A stretch of 33,640 bases of DNA, taken from positions 1 to 33,640 of the forward strand of contig CAUYTW010000166.1 in assembly GCA_963575715.1 (NCBI GenBank). Reading direction: 5' to 3'. Shown piece after piece: positions 1 through 9,729 of this stretch. This DNA comes from Gammaproteobacteria bacterium (GTDB lineage Bacteria; Pseudomonadota; Gammaproteobacteria; CAIRSR01). The stretch's first letter is position 1; each line of letters begins with the position of its first letter. The translations under genes and the position numbers were made by a program. The notes beneath the pieces were generated by a model. The model saw only the letters and a list, made by a program, of their open reading frames with translations. It was not told the origin of the DNA and ran no database searches.

Positions 1-62
1 AGGACGACACCAACCTGGCGCCGGTGGCGATGACGTTGCCGGAATGCGGGCGTCCAATGAAT

Positions 63-134
63 CGCGAACCGTGCGGCAATGCGCAGGAGCCTGCCAGGGA
101 AGGCAGGCGACTAAGCATTAGCGGCGGACTCCAA
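63..134 (+). repeat. Structured leader repeat, copy J1
   Basis: A 72-base stretch upstream of leuA matches 29178-29249 on the other strand at 65 of 72 positions by eye, including an identical 29-base 3' part (106-134). It folds well: a GCCTGCC/GGCAGGC hairpin around AGGGAA, a CTAA-GCA-TTAG mini-hairpin, and a closing GGAG/CTCC stem. One G-C pair in the first hairpin becomes A-T in the other copy. Sequence further upstream (from about position 1) also looks related, so the unit may begin outside the window. Both copies sit upstream of a gene in the same orientation. The family is not recognised; a mobile structured RNA (for instance HEARO-like) is only a possibility. Confidence 0.6.
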
Positions 135-204
135 GAAGGGCAACCTTCAGTATTCATTTTCAGTACCGCTCTATATTAAGGGCGAGGTTTCTCGGAGACA
201 CTGA

Positions 205-1758
205 ATGAACGACCGACTCATTATTTTTGATACCACACTGCGCGATGGCGAACAAAGCCCAGGCGCGTCCATGACCCGCGATGAAAAAGTACGTATCGCC
301 AAGGCGCTCGAACGAATGCGTGTAGACGTAATCGAGGCAGGATTTCCCGCTGCCAGCCCAGGTGACTTCGAGGCCGTCAAGGCGGTCGCTGAGGCAGTCA
401 CTGACAGCACGGTATGCGGCTTGGCCCGTGCCCTGACGCAGGACATCAAACTTGCTGGCGAGGCATTGAAGAGCGAAAAAGTGAAAGCGCCGACGCGCAT
501 TCATATTTTTATCGCCACCTCGCCGATTCACATGGAGCGTAAACTCCGCATGACTGCGGATCAAGTGCTGGAACAAGCGGTTAAGGCGGTTCGCCACGCG
601 CGGAATTACACCGATGACGTAGAGTTTTCGCCAGAAGACGCCGGGCGTTCCGAATTTGATTTTCTGTGTAGGATATTGGAAGCGGTGATCGCGGCGGGAG
701 CGCGTACTTTAAATATTCCTGATACCGTTGGTTATAACCTCCCGAGTCAATTCGGTGACCTTATTCGACGCTTACGTGAGCGGATACCGAATTCCGATCA
801 AGCGATATTCTCGGTTCATTGCCATAACGACCTTGGCCTAGCCGTGGCCAATAGTCTGGCGGCGATCCAAAATGGCGCGCGCCAGGTGGAATGCACTATT
901 AACGGATTGGGCGAGCGCGCCGGAAATGCGGCTCTAGAAGAAGTGGTCATGGCGGTACACACGCGACGTGATCTTTTTACCTGCGATACGCGCCTGGATA
1001 CTACCCAAATCATGTCGTGTTCACGGTTGGTCTCCAATATCACGGGCTTTCCGGTGCAGCCAAACAAGGCTATCGTCGGGGCTAACGCTTTCGCGCATGA
1101 GTCAGGCATTCACCAGGATGGCGTGCTTAAAAGCCGCGAGACCTATGAAATCATGCGTGCCGAGGATGTCGGCTGGAAAGCTAACCGGATGGTGATCGGC
1201 AAGCATTCCGGGCGCAATGCCTTTCGTACTCGCATGGAAGAGCTGGGGATTAATTTTGGTTCCGAGGAGGAATTGAGCCGGGTCTTTGGCTTGTTCAAAG
1301 ATCTTGCCGACAAGAAACACGAAATCTATGACGAGGATCTCCAATCCTTAGTTACCGTTGAAGGCTTGGAACGAGAAAACGAACGAGTGCAGCTCGTCAC
1401 GCTCAAAGTTTGTTCCGAAACGGGTGAAATTCCCGAAGCTAATGTAACGCTCACCATGGATGAAACCGAGCGTCAAGGTCGTGCTACCGGAAGCGGTCCA
1501 GTAGATGCCACTTTCAAAGCCATTGAGTGTATTGTCGAAACCAACGCCGAATTATTGCTATATTCGGTCAATGCGATTACGGGAGGCACTGATGCCCAGG
1601 GTGAAGTGACTGTGCGTCTGGAAAAGGGCGGTCGGATTGTCAATGGACAAGGCGCTGATACTGACATTATTACTGCCTCCGCCAAGGCGTATATCAATGC
1701 CATCAACAAGCTCTTGGCTCCTATGCAACGCGCTCATCCCCAGATGGATAATGTTTAG
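205..1758 (+). CDS. leuA: 2-isopropylmalate synthase
   Basis: Condenses acetyl-CoA with 2-oxoisovalerate, the first committed step of leucine synthesis, in the cytoplasm. The 517-residue protein has the family's usual length. The N-terminal TIM barrel opens with [14 protein letters not shown] near residues 9-22, whose Arg-Asp are catalytic, and has the metal-binding HCHNDLG motif near residue 205. The C-terminal part (about 390-510) is the LeuA allosteric domain expected for leucine feedback inhibition. The ATG follows a GGAG Shine-Dalgarno at suitable spacing. No leucine-rich leader peptide or obvious attenuator is visible upstream; instead the leader holds repeat J1. A short GC hairpin (about 1768-1799) lies between this gene and trmJ but lacks a T-run. 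Confidence 0.95.
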   Translation: MNDRLIIFDTTLRDGEQSPGASMTRDEKVRIAKALERMRVDVIEAGFPAASPGDFEAVKAVAEAVTDSTVCGLARALTQDIKLAGEALKSEKVKAPTRIHIFIATSPIHMERKLRMTADQVLEQAVKAVRHARNYTDDVEFSPEDAGRSEFDFLCRILEAVIAAGARTLNIPDTVGYNLPSQFGDLIRRLRERIPNSDQAIFSVHCHNDLGLAVANSLAAIQNGARQVECTINGLGERAGNAALEEVVMAVHTRRDLFTCDTRLDTTQIMSCSRLVSNITGFPVQPNKAIVGANAFAHESGIHQDGVLKSRETYEIMRAEDVGWKANRMVIGKHSGRNAFRTRMEELGINFGSEEELSRVFGLFKDLADKKHEIYDEDLQSLVTVEGLERENERVQLVTLKVCSETGEIPEANVTLTMDETERQGRATGSGPVDATFKAIECIVETNAELLLYSVNAITGGTDAQGEVTVRLEKGGRIVNGQGADTDIITASAKAYINAINKLLAPMQRAHPQMDNV

Positions 1759-1809
1759 AAACAAGATCCCCCGCAGTGCTTTTTTATCGCGCGCGGGGTC
1801 CATAACGTC

Positions 1810-2559
1810 ATGCTGCCGCCAATTTTTCCAATAATGCTTGATATCCGTATTGTTCTAGTGGGTACTAGCCATCCCGGTAACATTGGCGCAGCGGCGCGCG
1901 CTATGAAAACGATGGGTCTTACTCGCCTTATTCTCGTTTCTCCCCAAATATTTCCCAGTGCTGAAGCCACCGCGCGCGCCGCAGGGGCCGATGATATTCT
2001 CCATGCTGCCCAAGTCTGCGTGACCCTTGAGGAAGCTATCGCAGATTGTGGTTTAGTTATCGGCAGTAGTGCGCGTTCACGCCACCTCGCTTGGCCAACA
2101 ATGGATGCGCGTGCGGCGGGAATGCTCGCGGTGACTCAGGCGACGCTTTCTCCCGTAGCCTTCGTTTTTGGGAACGAACGTACTGGTTTGACTAACAAAG
2201 AATTAGACCACTGTCAGCGCATGGCGCATATTCCGACTCGTCCTGACTATAGTTCGCTCAACCTGGCGGCGGCGGTGCAGGTAATAACCTACGAGGTACG
2301 CATGGCTACCTTGGCGCGTGAAGGGCACGCAAGCAACCAGGAGGAAACATCACGAATATCTGCCCCTGTTCTGGAAATGGAACGTTTCTATACCCATCTC
2401 GAACAAACCCTCTCTGAAATTGGCTTTCTGGACCCCGCACGTCCACGGCTGCTGATGCGACGGTTGCGTCGACTATTCAATCGCGCCCAGCCCGACACAG
2501 TCGAAGTTAATTTCCTTCGCGGTATCCTTTCTGCAATGCAGCGATTAAATAAAAGTTGA
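1810..2559 (+). CDS. trmJ: tRNA (cytidine/uridine-2'-O-)-methyltransferase TrmJ
   Basis: A SPOUT-class methyltransferase that 2'-O-methylates the wobble-loop position 32 of several tRNAs using SAM. The sequence follows the TrmJ pattern: IRIVLVGTSHPGNIGAAAR at the N terminus, then VFGNERTGLTNKEL and YSSLNLAAAVQVITYEVR, which form the knotted SAM site. Length (about 241-249 aa) is normal. Two starts are possible: ATG 1810, preceded by GGGG at usable spacing, or ATG 1834, which matches where known TrmJ proteins begin but has no evident ribosome site. In gammaproteobacteria trmJ commonly precedes cysE and the isc genes, as here. Confidence 0.93.
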   Translation: MLPPIFPIMLDIRIVLVGTSHPGNIGAAARAMKTMGLTRLILVSPQIFPSAEATARAAGADDILHAAQVCVTLEEAIADCGLVIGSSARSRHLAWPTMDARAAGMLAVTQATLSPVAFVFGNERTGLTNKELDHCQRMAHIPTRPDYSSLNLAAAVQVITYEVRMATLAREGHASNQEETSRISAPVLEMERFYTHLEQTLSEIGFLDPARPRLLMRRLRRLFNRAQPDTVEVNFLRGILSAMQRLNKS

Positions 2560-2583
2560 CATAATTAATCAATTATTGATAAG
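2556..2583 (+). promoter_or_regulatory. Possible cysE promoter with palindrome
   Basis: A TTGACA hexamer (2556-2561) overlaps the trmJ stop codon. A poor -10 candidate (GATAAG) follows about 16 bases later. Between them is a 13-base perfect palindrome, ATCAATTATTGAT (2568-2580), that could be an operator. The -10 is weak, so this is tentative. Confidence 0.3.
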
Positions 2584-2613
2584 CTACTATCCCTTCTCCT
2601 GAAAGGATTTTCC

Positions 2614-3420
2614 ATGTTCGGGCGTTTGCGTGAAGACATCCGGTGTGTCTTTGACCGTGATCCAGCGGCCCGGAATGCCTTTGAAGTGTTTACGATTTAT
2701 CCTGGCATCCACGCGGTGCTGTTTCACCGCCTGGATCATTGGTTGTGGCTAAGGGGCATGAAATGGTTGGCGCGTTGGCTTTCTACCTGTGCGCGTTGGT
2801 TCACGGGGATTGAAATTCATCCAGGAGCGAAAATTGGGCGGCGTTTTTTTATCGATCATGGAATGGGAGTCGTGATCGGAGAAACCGCTGAAATTGGAAA
2901 CGATTGTACGCTTTACCATGGAGTAACCTTGGGTGGAACTTCCTGGCAAAAGGGAAAACGTCATCCAACCCTCGGTAATGATGTGGTGGTAGGCGCAGGC
3001 GCCAAGGTATTAGGACCAATCGTGGTGGGTAACGGGGCAAGAATCGGTTCAAATGCCGTGGTGGTTAAGGATGTCCCACCCGGCGTGACGGTGGTCGGCA
3101 TCCCTGGGCGAGTGGTGAAACCAGCTAGTGCTGAAGTGGAACAACGTCGCGCTGCCATCGCCCACAAAATTGGCTTCGATGCCTATGGAACGAGTCAGGA
3201 TATGCCGGATCCGGTAGCGGTTGCCATCAATTGCGTTCTAGATCATATTCATCTACTGGACAGTCGGATTGAGGCTGTTTGTGTCGAACTTCACGCTCGC
3301 GGCATCATGGACGACACCAAGTTGTCCCCATTAGCGGAGGATATTCGTATCCGCGAGCTTGATGACACTTTAGATGTCAAGACAAATGACCAAAAATCGG
3401 GCAAAATTTGTCGTAATTAA
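2614..3420 (+). CDS. cysE: Serine O-acetyltransferase
   Basis: Transfers acetyl from acetyl-CoA to L-serine, giving O-acetylserine for cysteine synthesis. The left-handed beta-helix of hexapeptide repeats is clear between about residues 66 and 165 ([49 protein letters not shown]). The conserved DHGMG and YHGVTLGG loops are present. The short N-terminal helical region and long tail after residue 170 resemble the EpsC-type family rather than the enteric CysE type. The start is supported by AAAGGA upstream. Its place directly before iscR suggests that cysteine, the sulfur donor for IscS, is made alongside the Fe-S machinery. The last 30 or so residues are polar and poorly conserved in character. 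Confidence 0.93.
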   Translation: MFGRLREDIRCVFDRDPAARNAFEVFTIYPGIHAVLFHRLDHWLWLRGMKWLARWLSTCARWFTGIEIHPGAKIGRRFFIDHGMGVVIGETAEIGNDCTLYHGVTLGGTSWQKGKRHPTLGNDVVVGAGAKVLGPIVVGNGARIGSNAVVVKDVPPGVTVVGIPGRVVKPASAEVEQRRAAIAHKIGFDAYGTSQDMPDPVAVAINCVLDHIHLLDSRIEAVCVELHARGIMDDTKLSPLAEDIRIRELDDTLDVKTNDQKSGKICRN

Positions 3421-3595
3421 TAAAATTTATTGAACGTTTTATTGTAATCAAAATAACTTAGGAGTGATGTGGTTGAAATATGTTTCACATTTTCAATAAA
3501 TTAAAAAAATTCTTTAGTAGTTTTTTAACAAAATTAAACTGTTAAGTTTCAACGGCGTAATTCCTAACGACTATCTTGAATTTGGTTATTGCGTA

Positions 3596-3627
3596 ATAAT
3601 TGACTGATGTCATCGGATTCGTACACT
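3596..3627 (+). promoter_or_regulatory. isc promoter with IscR type-1 site
   Basis: TTGACT (3600-3605) and TACACT (3622-3627) form a sigma-70-like promoter with a 16-base spacer. The stretch 3596-3619 closely follows the known IscR type-1 consensus (ATAnTTGACT, four spacer bases, then a TCATCGGATT right half). The site covers the -35 element, the arrangement by which [2Fe-2S]-IscR represses its own operon in E. coli. A second, degenerate IscR-like site may lie at about 3563-3588 (ACGACT...TTGGTTAT). The remaining 3421-3595 is AT-rich with nothing else recognised. Confidence 0.7.
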
Positions 3628-3661
3628 AGCCTGACTTTTTTTCCGTATTAAGGATACTCTC

Positions 3662-4168
3662 ATGAGACTTACCACCAAGGGCCGTTACGCAGTTACCGCC
3701 ATGCTTGACCTAGCAATTCATTATAAGGAAGGTCCAATTACCTTGGCGGATATCTCCCAGCGCCAAGGCATTTCGCTGTCTTATTTAGAGCAGCTTTTCG
3801 CGCGACTACGCAAGCGAGGCTTGGTTGATAGCGCCCGCGGTCCAGGAGGAGGATACCGATTAAGTCGCCTGTCAACGGCAATCTCAGTGGGAGAAGTGAT
3901 TACTGCGGTGGATGAAAAAGTCGATGCTACTCGATGTGGTGGTCATGGTAATTGTCAGGAAGATGACCGTTGCTTGACACACGAACTGTGGATGGATTTA
4001 AGTGATCAGATATTTCAGTTTCTGCAAAAAATTAGTTTGGGCGAATTGGTGAAGCGTCGCGAGGTTCAGGAGGTGTGTCTGCGTCAGGAAGGGAAAACGG
4101 TGCTGCCTGCTTGCCAACGTGTTAGTAAAGCCACGTCAATGAGTGAAGCATTCGACGAAATTGACTAA
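3662..4168 (+). CDS. iscR: Fe-S cluster-sensing Rrf2 family regulator IscR
   Basis: Winged-helix transcription regulator that senses cellular Fe-S status and represses the isc operon when it carries a [2Fe-2S] cluster. The N terminus [18 protein letters not shown] is diagnostic. The helix-turn-helix (about 28-50) and wing ([11 protein letters not shown], 59-70) follow. The cluster ligands Cys92, Cys98 and Cys104, with His107, fall at the same positions as in E. coli IscR. Length (168 aa) is normal. It is the first gene of iscRSUA-hscBA-fdx-iscX and lies just downstream of its own probable binding site. An AAGGAT ribosome site precedes the ATG. Confidence 0.97.
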   Translation: MRLTTKGRYAVTAMLDLAIHYKEGPITLADISQRQGISLSYLEQLFARLRKRGLVDSARGPGGGYRLSRLSTAISVGEVITAVDEKVDATRCGGHGNCQEDDRCLTHELWMDLSDQIFQFLQKISLGELVKRREVQEVCLRQEGKTVLPACQRVSKATSMSEAFDEID

Positions 4169-4243
4169 TCCTCCGCAAAATTGATTTTACTTCACGAGAA
4201 ATCCATAAAAAGTTTTACGGTTGCGTGGCGGAGCACGCTGAAC

Positions 4244-5458
4244 ATGAAATTACCAATTTATTTGGATTACGCGGCTACGACGCCGGTCGATCCGCGTGTA
4301 GCCGAAAAAATGATGAGACATCTGACTCAAGACGGGATATTCGGTAATCCCGCGTCCCGTTCTCATTCCTTTGGTTGGCGAGCCGAAGAGGCGGTCGAAA
4401 CGGCGCGCTGTCAAGTGGCGGATTTGGTCCACTGTGATCCCAAGGAAATTGTTTGGACCTCAGGGGCCACCGAATCGAACAATTTGGCGATTAAAGGCGT
4501 GGCTCGTTTCTACCAGAAGAAGGGACGCCATATCGTTACTTGCAAGACCGAGCACAAGGCGGTACTCGATACCTGTCGATACCTAGAAGGAGATGGTTAC
4601 GAGGTTACGTATTTGGAGCCGGAAGAGAACGGATTAATCGATCTCCGCAAGCTCGAAGCCGCCCTGCGCAAGGACACCATCCTGGTTTCGATCATGCATG
4701 TGAACAATGAAATTGGAGTGATTCAAGATATTGAATCTATTTCCGAAATAACCCGTGATCGCGGCATCCTGTTCCATGTGGACGCTGCCCAATCTCCTGG
4801 CAAGGTCAACATTGATCTGGATCGGATGAAAGTCGATCTTATGTCGCTTTCCGCGCACAAAACCTACGGCCCCAAGGGCATTGGCGCTCTTTACGCGCGC
4901 CGCAAGCCACGGGTTCGCATTGAAGCGCAGATCCATGGTGGTGGTCATGAACGTGGGATGCGTTCAGGAACGCTGCCCACTCACCAAATCGTGGGAATGG
5001 GGGAAGCCTATCGAATCGCTGGCGAGGAAATGACTGCGGAGGGGACACGAATTCGTCGGATGCGCGACCACCTGCTTACCGGTCTTCAGGATTTAGAGGA
5101 GATTCATATCAACGGCGATCTTGAACGGCGTGTTCCGCATAATCTGAACGTCAGCTTTTCTTTCGTGGAAGGTGAATCGCTGATGATGGCACTCAAGGAC
5201 TTGGCGGTGTCTTCGGGATCGGCTTGCACCTCGGCAAGCCTGGAACCATCTTATGTGCTGCGGGCGCTTGGACTTAGAGATGAATTGGCTCATGGCTCTC
5301 TACGCATTTCCATTGGTCGTTTCACAACCGCCGAGGAAATTGATTACGTGCTGGTTAAAATTAAGGATGCGGTGCATAAATTAAGAGAGCTTTCTCCTTT
5401 GTGGGAAATGCATCAAGAGGGGATTGATGTTTCCAAAGTGCAATGGGCGACCCATTAA
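4244..5458 (+). CDS. iscS: Cysteine desulfurase IscS
   Basis: PLP-dependent enzyme that takes sulfur from cysteine and hands it as persulfide to IscU and other acceptors. The 404-residue protein starts [19 protein letters not shown] and aligns by eye along its whole length with E. coli IscS. The PLP lysine is in [10 protein letters not shown] (Lys206 by alignment) and the mobile catalytic cysteine is in [14 protein letters not shown] (Cys328). The frame is open upstream to 4181, but ATG 4244 is preferred: it has GGAG at 4230-4233 and matches the family start. It ends 31 bases before iscU. Confidence 0.97.
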   Translation: MKLPIYLDYAATTPVDPRVAEKMMRHLTQDGIFGNPASRSHSFGWRAEEAVETARCQVADLVHCDPKEIVWTSGATESNNLAIKGVARFYQKKGRHIVTCKTEHKAVLDTCRYLEGDGYEVTYLEPEENGLIDLRKLEAALRKDTILVSIMHVNNEIGVIQDIESISEITRDRGILFHVDAAQSPGKVNIDLDRMKVDLMSLSAHKTYGPKGIGALYARRKPRVRIEAQIHGGGHERGMRSGTLPTHQIVGMGEAYRIAGEEMTAEGTRIRRMRDHLLTGLQDLEEIHINGDLERRVPHNLNVSFSFVEGESLMMALKDLAVSSGSACTSASLEPSYVLRALGLRDELAHGSLRISIGRFTTAEEIDYVLVKIKDAVHKLRELSPLWEMHQEGIDVSKVQWATH

Positions 5459-5489
5459 TTAATTCAGTCATGACGTTAGGAGAGATTCC

Positions 5490-5876
5490 ATGTCTTACAG
5501 CGCAAAGGTTATCGACCACTACGAAAATCCACGCAACGTAGGTTCCTTCAATAAATCCGATCAAAATGTAGGTACCGGTATGGTCGGCGCGCCCGCCTGC
5601 GGCGATGTGATGAAACTCCAAATTAAGGTCAACGATGCGGGAATTATCGAGGATGCTCGCTTCCGTACTTATGGGTGCGGGTCAGCGATTGCTTCCAGTT
5701 CATTGCTTACGGAATGGGTGAAGGGAAAAACCTTGCAAGAAGCCACTGAGATAAAAAATACCCAGATAGCTGAGGAATTGGCCCTTCCTCCCGTAAAGAT
5801 CCACTGTTCGGTATTGGCCGAGGACGCGATCAAGGCCGCCATTGCCGATTATCATGCAAAGAATTTGTCAATTTAA
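5490..5876 (+). CDS. iscU: Fe-S cluster scaffold IscU
   Basis: Scaffold on which the [2Fe-2S] cluster is built before transfer by HscA/HscB. The three cluster cysteines are present as Cys37, Cys63 and Cys106, with Asp39 beside the first. The HscA recognition motif LPPVK lies at 99-103. At 128 aa it has the canonical length. An AGGAGA ribosome site precedes the ATG. It is followed after 13 bases by the iscA fusion gene with an AAGGA-type site. Confidence 0.97.
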   Translation: MSYSAKVIDHYENPRNVGSFNKSDQNVGTGMVGAPACGDVMKLQIKVNDAGIIEDARFRTYGCGSAIASSSLLTEWVKGKTLQEATEIKNTQIAEELALPPVKIHCSVLAEDAIKAAIADYHAKNLSI

Positions 5877-5889
5877 AAGGAATAGGTAG

Positions 5890-6564
5890 ATGCGTATCGC
5901 GGTTACTAGTCAAAACTTCAAGACTATCACTGGCCACGCCGGAAAAACCCGTCGTTTTCTTGTTTATGAAACAGACGAAACCGGAACTTACCGTGAAATT
6001 GATCGACTGGATTTGCCCAAGGAATTATCCGTCCATGAACATCACGGCGAAGATCATCCACTTTTTGCGCTCGGACTTCAGGCACTGATCACGCAAGGAG
6101 CTGGCAAGGGTTTTGTCCAACGCATGGCGCAACACGGCATCATCGTTCATGTAACCAGCGAATCTGATCCACTGATTGCGATGAATAAAATCTCGACTGG
6201 CCAACCGCTTGCCGTCGCGTTGCCGCATGAACACGAGCAAATCGGCATTACTATGACCGAAGCTGCCGCGATGCGAGTGAAAACTTTCCTCACTAAAAGA
6301 GGAAAAGGGGTAGGACTGCGTTTAGGGGTTCGTACCTCTGGATGTTCGGGGCTTGCTTATGTATTGGAATTTGTCGATGCGCCTCGGGAAGCTGATCAAA
6401 TTTTCGAAGATCAGGGAGTCAAAATTTTTGTATATCCGAAAAGCATGGTTTATTTGGATGGTACTGAACTCGATTATGCCAAAGAAGGACTTACCGAAGG
6501 ATTTAAGTTTAATAATCCTAATGTTAAAAATAGCTGTGGTTGTGGCGAAAGTTTTCATACCTAG
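5890..6564 (+). CDS. iscA: IscA fused to an N-terminal NifX/NifB-like domain
   Basis: One continuous frame of 224 residues, about twice normal IscA. Residues 118-224 are a complete IscA (A-type Fe-S carrier) with Cys152 in [10 protein letters not shown] and Cys216/Cys218 in CGCGESFHT, close to E. coli IscA throughout. Residues 1 to about 112 ([20 protein letters not shown]... ending before LPHEHEQ) have the pattern of the Nitro_FeMo-Co fold found in NifX, NafY and the C terminus of NifB, which bind Fe-S or FeMo-co precursors. This part contains a His/Asp/Glu cluster (HEHHGEDH, 49-56) and the linker another (HEHE, 113-116). No ribosome site is seen before internal ATG 6253, so separate IscA synthesis looks unlikely. 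The domain assignment is by eye. The role of the extra domain, perhaps metal or cluster delivery to IscA, is inferred. Confidence 0.88.
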   Translation: MRIAVTSQNFKTITGHAGKTRRFLVYETDETGTYREIDRLDLPKELSVHEHHGEDHPLFALGLQALITQGAGKGFVQRMAQHGIIVHVTSESDPLIAMNKISTGQPLAVALPHEHEQIGITMTEAAAMRVKTFLTKRGKGVGLRLGVRTSGCSGLAYVLEFVDAPREADQIFEDQGVKIFVYPKSMVYLDGTELDYAKEGLTEGFKFNNPNVKNSCGCGESFHT

Positions 6565-6584
6565 CCCCAATTTTTGGCCGCGAA

Positions 6585-7124
6585 ATGGAAAATCCCTTCA
6601 CCCTATTTGGCTTCGCGCCGACCTTCGAGATCAACGAACAACAATTGGCATCCACTTTTCGTAATCTCCAGCGAGTGGTTCATCCCGACCGTTATGCGAA
6701 TTCCTCGGATCAGGAACGGCGGTCGGCGGTGGAACGAGCAGCGGCGGTCAACGATGCTTACCAGCTTTTACGCAATCCCTTGCGCCGTGCCCGTTATTTA
6801 CTTTCCTTGCGCGGCGTGGAAACTCAGGAAGAAGGCAACACCGTAATGGATTCAGAATTCTTAACAGAACAAATGGAATTGCGCGAACGTCTGGCCGAGG
6901 TTCATGAAGTCAACGATCCCGAAAATATTCTGATGGAGATGAAGGATACTCTACAGAAGCGTCGATCCATCTTGCTTATTGAATTAGCTGAATGCTTGCG
7001 TATTGATACCCAGGAATCTTTGATCAAGGCCGCTGAAATTGTGCGTCGATTACGTTTTTTCGACCGCCTTGTCGAGGAAACGACACTTTTGGAAGAACGC
7101 TATCTCGATTCGATGTTTTCATGA
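6585..7124 (+). CDS. hscB: Fe-S co-chaperone HscB
   Basis: J-domain co-chaperone that brings IscU to HscA and stimulates its ATPase. The J domain has the HPD signature at residues 33-35 (HPDRYA). The C-terminal half (about 90-179) is the helical IscU-binding region. The frame extends upstream to 6540, overlapping iscA, but ATG 6585 gives the usual [10 protein letters not shown] start and the normal 179 aa length. It begins 20 bases after the iscA stop, within the operon. Confidence 0.94.
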   Translation: MENPFTLFGFAPTFEINEQQLASTFRNLQRVVHPDRYANSSDQERRSAVERAAAVNDAYQLLRNPLRRARYLLSLRGVETQEEGNTVMDSEFLTEQMELRERLAEVHEVNDPENILMEMKDTLQKRRSILLIELAECLRIDTQESLIKAAEIVRRLRFFDRLVEETTLLEERYLDSMFS

Positions 7125-7185
7125 AATAATTCTCGTTGCTATTCTTAATTTATTCATTCAGAAGCCAAGGAATTCCGAGACTCCC

Positions 7186-9063
7186 ATGGCATTTCTCCAA
7201 ATTGCCGAGCCTGGTCAATCCACCGCTCCCCATCAGCATCGCCTCGCGGTCGGTATCGACCTCGGCACCACCAACTCCCTAGTAGCGACCGTGCGTAGCG
7301 GTACACCGGAAACGTTGCCCGATGAGGTTGGCTCTCATTTATTGCCCTCGGTAGTGCGTTATTTCGCCGACCGCGTTCCCTTGGTGGGTCGAATGGCGCG
7401 CGATGGTGCGAACGAGGATCCGCTAAGTACCATCGCTTCGATTAAACGCTTGATGGGACGCGGGCGTTGCGACGCGCGACGTACCGGAAATCGTTTGCCC
7501 TATGAATTCGCGGGTTGCGAGGAAGGCATGGCGATCCTCAAGACCGCCGCCGGTGATGTAAGTCCGGTATCGGTCTCCGCCGAGATTTTGAAAATTCTCA
7601 AGGAACGCGCCGAACGTGCCCTGGGAGGCGAATTAGTCGGTGTTGTTGTTACCGTTCCCGCCTATTTTGATGACGCCCAGCGTCAAGCGACCAAGGACGC
7701 CGCTTACCTTGCCGGACTTAAGGTGCTACGCCTCCTGAATGAACCCACTGCCGCCGCTGTGGCTTATGGCCTGGATCGCGGCTCCGAGGGCATTCACGCG
7801 ATTTATGATCTGGGTGGCGGAACCTTCGATATCTCGATTCTCCATCTCCATCGTGGAGTTTTCGAGGTGATGGCGACCGGCGGTGACTCTGCGCTTGGCG
7901 GCGATGACATGGATCACGCCGTGACGGAATGGATTCTCACCGAGAGTGGTATTGGCAATGATGGCGACCATCGGCTAGTACGCAACATCATAGAAATGGC
8001 GCGAATCGCCAAGGAGTCGCTTACAACAGTTGATGCGGTGCCGTTACGTCTTGAACGCCTTGATGGCTCAATGTGGGAAAAAATCCTGACCCGTACTACT
8101 TTCGATGCGCTCATTGATCCACTCATCACTCGCACTCTTCAGGCTTGTCGTCATACCCTGCGTGACGCAGGCCTTACTCCCGCCGAAGTCCAAGACGTGG
8201 TCTTGGTTGGTGGCGCAACCCGGATCCCGCGAGTACGAGAACGCGTAGCGAAACTCTTTGGTCGCCCGCCGCTTTCCGATCTCGATCCGGATCGAGTGGT
8301 GGCGCTTGGTGCCGCGATTCAAGCCGATATTCTAGTGGGCAACAAGCCAGCCGACGAGATGCTGCTGCTGGACGTGATTCCGCTCTCGCTGGGAATCGAA
8401 ACCATGGGCGGTCTGGTGGAAAAAGTCATCCCGCGTAATACTACCCTTCCCGTGGCGCGTGGCCAGGATTTCACTACTTTCAAGGATGGTCAAACCGCCA
8501 TGGTTATCCATGTCCTTCAGGGGGAGCGCGAATTAGTGACTGATTGCCGTTCCCTGGCGCGTTTCGAATTGCGTGGCATTCCTCCTTTGGTGGCGGGAGC
8601 AGCGCGCGTCCGCGTCACTTTTCAGGTGGATGCCGACGGACTACTTGGAGTTTCTGCCCAGGAATTGTCCACTGGCGTGCGTAGCTCGGTGCAAGTGAAA
8701 CCTTCCTATGGACTCACTGACGCTGAGGTTGAGCGGATGCTACGTGAATCCATGGATCATGCCCGCGAGGATGTTGATGCCCGCAACTTGCGTGAACAAC
8801 AAGTTGAAGCGGATCGGGTGCTGGATAGCTTGGCGCGCGCCCTGGCGGTCGATGCTGATCTCCTCTCGGAAACCGAGCGTGCGGTCATTGATACGGTCGC
8901 CACCGAATTGGCCCAATTACGTAATGGTACCAATCACCGCGCCATTCACGCCGCCTTTGAGCACTTAGAACGAGTCAGTCAGGAATTCGCAGCGCGGCGG
9001 ATGAATCGTGGTATTCAAAAGGCACTGACTGGCCATCGTCTAACTGAATTTAGCGAGGGTTGA
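7186..9063 (+). CDS. hscA: Fe-S cluster Hsp70 chaperone HscA
   Basis: Specialised Hsp70 that drives cluster release from IscU by ATP hydrolysis. The 625-residue chain has the Hsp70 ATPase signature [13 protein letters not shown] near residue 22, the second signature [14 protein letters not shown], and the third [17 protein letters not shown], followed by the substrate-binding domain (about 400-625). The long open frame begins at 7039 inside hscB, but ATG 7186 ([10 protein letters not shown]) matches HscA proteins; an AAGGA lies upstream at rather long spacing. The IscU motif LPPVK is its expected ligand. It is followed within 2 bases by fdx. Confidence 0.96.
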   Translation: MAFLQIAEPGQSTAPHQHRLAVGIDLGTTNSLVATVRSGTPETLPDEVGSHLLPSVVRYFADRVPLVGRMARDGANEDPLSTIASIKRLMGRGRCDARRTGNRLPYEFAGCEEGMAILKTAAGDVSPVSVSAEILKILKERAERALGGELVGVVVTVPAYFDDAQRQATKDAAYLAGLKVLRLLNEPTAAAVAYGLDRGSEGIHAIYDLGGGTFDISILHLHRGVFEVMATGGDSALGGDDMDHAVTEWILTESGIGNDGDHRLVRNIIEMARIAKESLTTVDAVPLRLERLDGSMWEKILTRTTFDALIDPLITRTLQACRHTLRDAGLTPAEVQDVVLVGGATRIPRVRERVAKLFGRPPLSDLDPDRVVALGAAIQADILVGNKPADEMLLLDVIPLSLGIETMGGLVEKVIPRNTTLPVARGQDFTTFKDGQTAMVIHVLQGERELVTDCRSLARFELRGIPPLVAGAARVRVTFQVDADGLLGVSAQELSTGVRSSVQVKPSYGLTDAEVERMLRESMDHAREDVDARNLREQQVEADRVLDSLARALAVDADLLSETERAVIDTVATELAQLRNGTNHRAIHAAFEHLERVSQEFAARRMNRGIQKALTGHRLTEFSEG

Positions 9064-9065
9064 TC

Positions 9066-9407
9066 ATGACTCGTTTGATTTTTTTACCTCATGCAGAAAT
9101 TTGTCCAGAAGGCGCACTAGTCGAGGCTAATCCAGGAACTCCGATTATTGACGCTGCTGCCGTTGGAGGCGTGGAATTGGAACACGCCTGTGAGAAATCT
9201 TGCGCTTGCACAACTTGCCACGTCATCGTGCGCGAAGGTTTTGAGTCGTTGCCGCCAGCAGACGAGCAAGAAGAAGATCTATTGGATAAAGCCTGGGGCT
9301 TGGAGCCGGAATCGCGCTTGAGTTGTCAGGCTCGGATTGGTAACGAAGATTTGGTGATTGAAATTCCTCGTTATACCATTAATATGGTTGCGGAACATCG
9401 CCACTAA
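9066..9407 (+). CDS. fdx: ISC [2Fe-2S] ferredoxin
   Basis: Electron donor for cluster assembly on IscU and for reductive coupling of clusters. Adrenodoxin-type fold of 113 aa with the four cluster cysteines at 42, 48, 51 and 87 and an additional Cys46 in CEKSCACTTC, the same spacing as E. coli Fdx. ATG 9066 lies two bases after the hscA stop, so translation is probably coupled. A TTG three codons earlier in frame is possible but not needed. Confidence 0.96.
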   Translation: MTRLIFLPHAEICPEGALVEANPGTPIIDAAAVGGVELEHACEKSCACTTCHVIVREGFESLPPADEQEEDLLDKAWGLEPESRLSCQARIGNEDLVIEIPRYTINMVAEHRH

Positions 9408-9420
9408 TTAAAGGTCCACC

Positions 9421-9615
9421 ATGAAATGGATTGATACTCGAGAGATTGCTATTGCCTTAAACGATAATTATCCAGACATTGATCCACGCCGTGTTCGTTT
9501 TACCGATCTTCACAATTGGGTAGTTGATTTGCCGGATTTTACCGACGACCACCAACGCGGTGGAGAAAAAGCCTTAGAGGCCATTCAAACGGCTTGGATT
9601 GATGAACTGGACTAA
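9421..9615 (+). CDS. iscX: Fe-S assembly protein IscX
   Basis: Small acidic protein (64 aa) that binds IscS and iron and modulates desulfurase activity in E. coli. The sequence MKWIDTREIAIALNDNYPDIDP and the RFTDLHNWVVDLPDF motif are typical. It is the last gene of the isc operon, with an AAAGGT ribosome site, and is followed by a strong terminator. Confidence 0.95.
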   Translation: MKWIDTREIAIALNDNYPDIDPRRVRFTDLHNWVVDLPDFTDDHQRGGEKALEAIQTAWIDELD

Positions 9616-9653
9616 CGATTAACAAATTTTTTTGCCTAACTCACAAAAAAAAA

Positions 9654-9684
9654 GCCTCGTGGGTATTAACCATGAGGCTTTTTT
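9654..9684 (+). terminator. isc operon terminator
   Basis: Nine-base stem GCCTCGTGG/CCATGAGGC (one G-T mismatch) with a seven-base loop, followed by six T residues. An A-run lies on the other side, so it may also work in the minus direction. Confidence 0.9.
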
Positions 9685-9729
9685 GTTACATTTCAATCCG
9701 CATCCGACCTCATCTGCGGAATGACAAAG

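Noticed and set aside
160-597. Long minus-strand open frame over the start of leuA
   Set aside because: It is the antisense of a clear leuA coding region, with no ribosome site or recognisable product.
1768-1799. Terminator after leuA
   Set aside because: A CCCCGC/GCGGGG stem exists, but its loop holds the T-run and no T-run follows the stem; it may only be a spacer hairpin.
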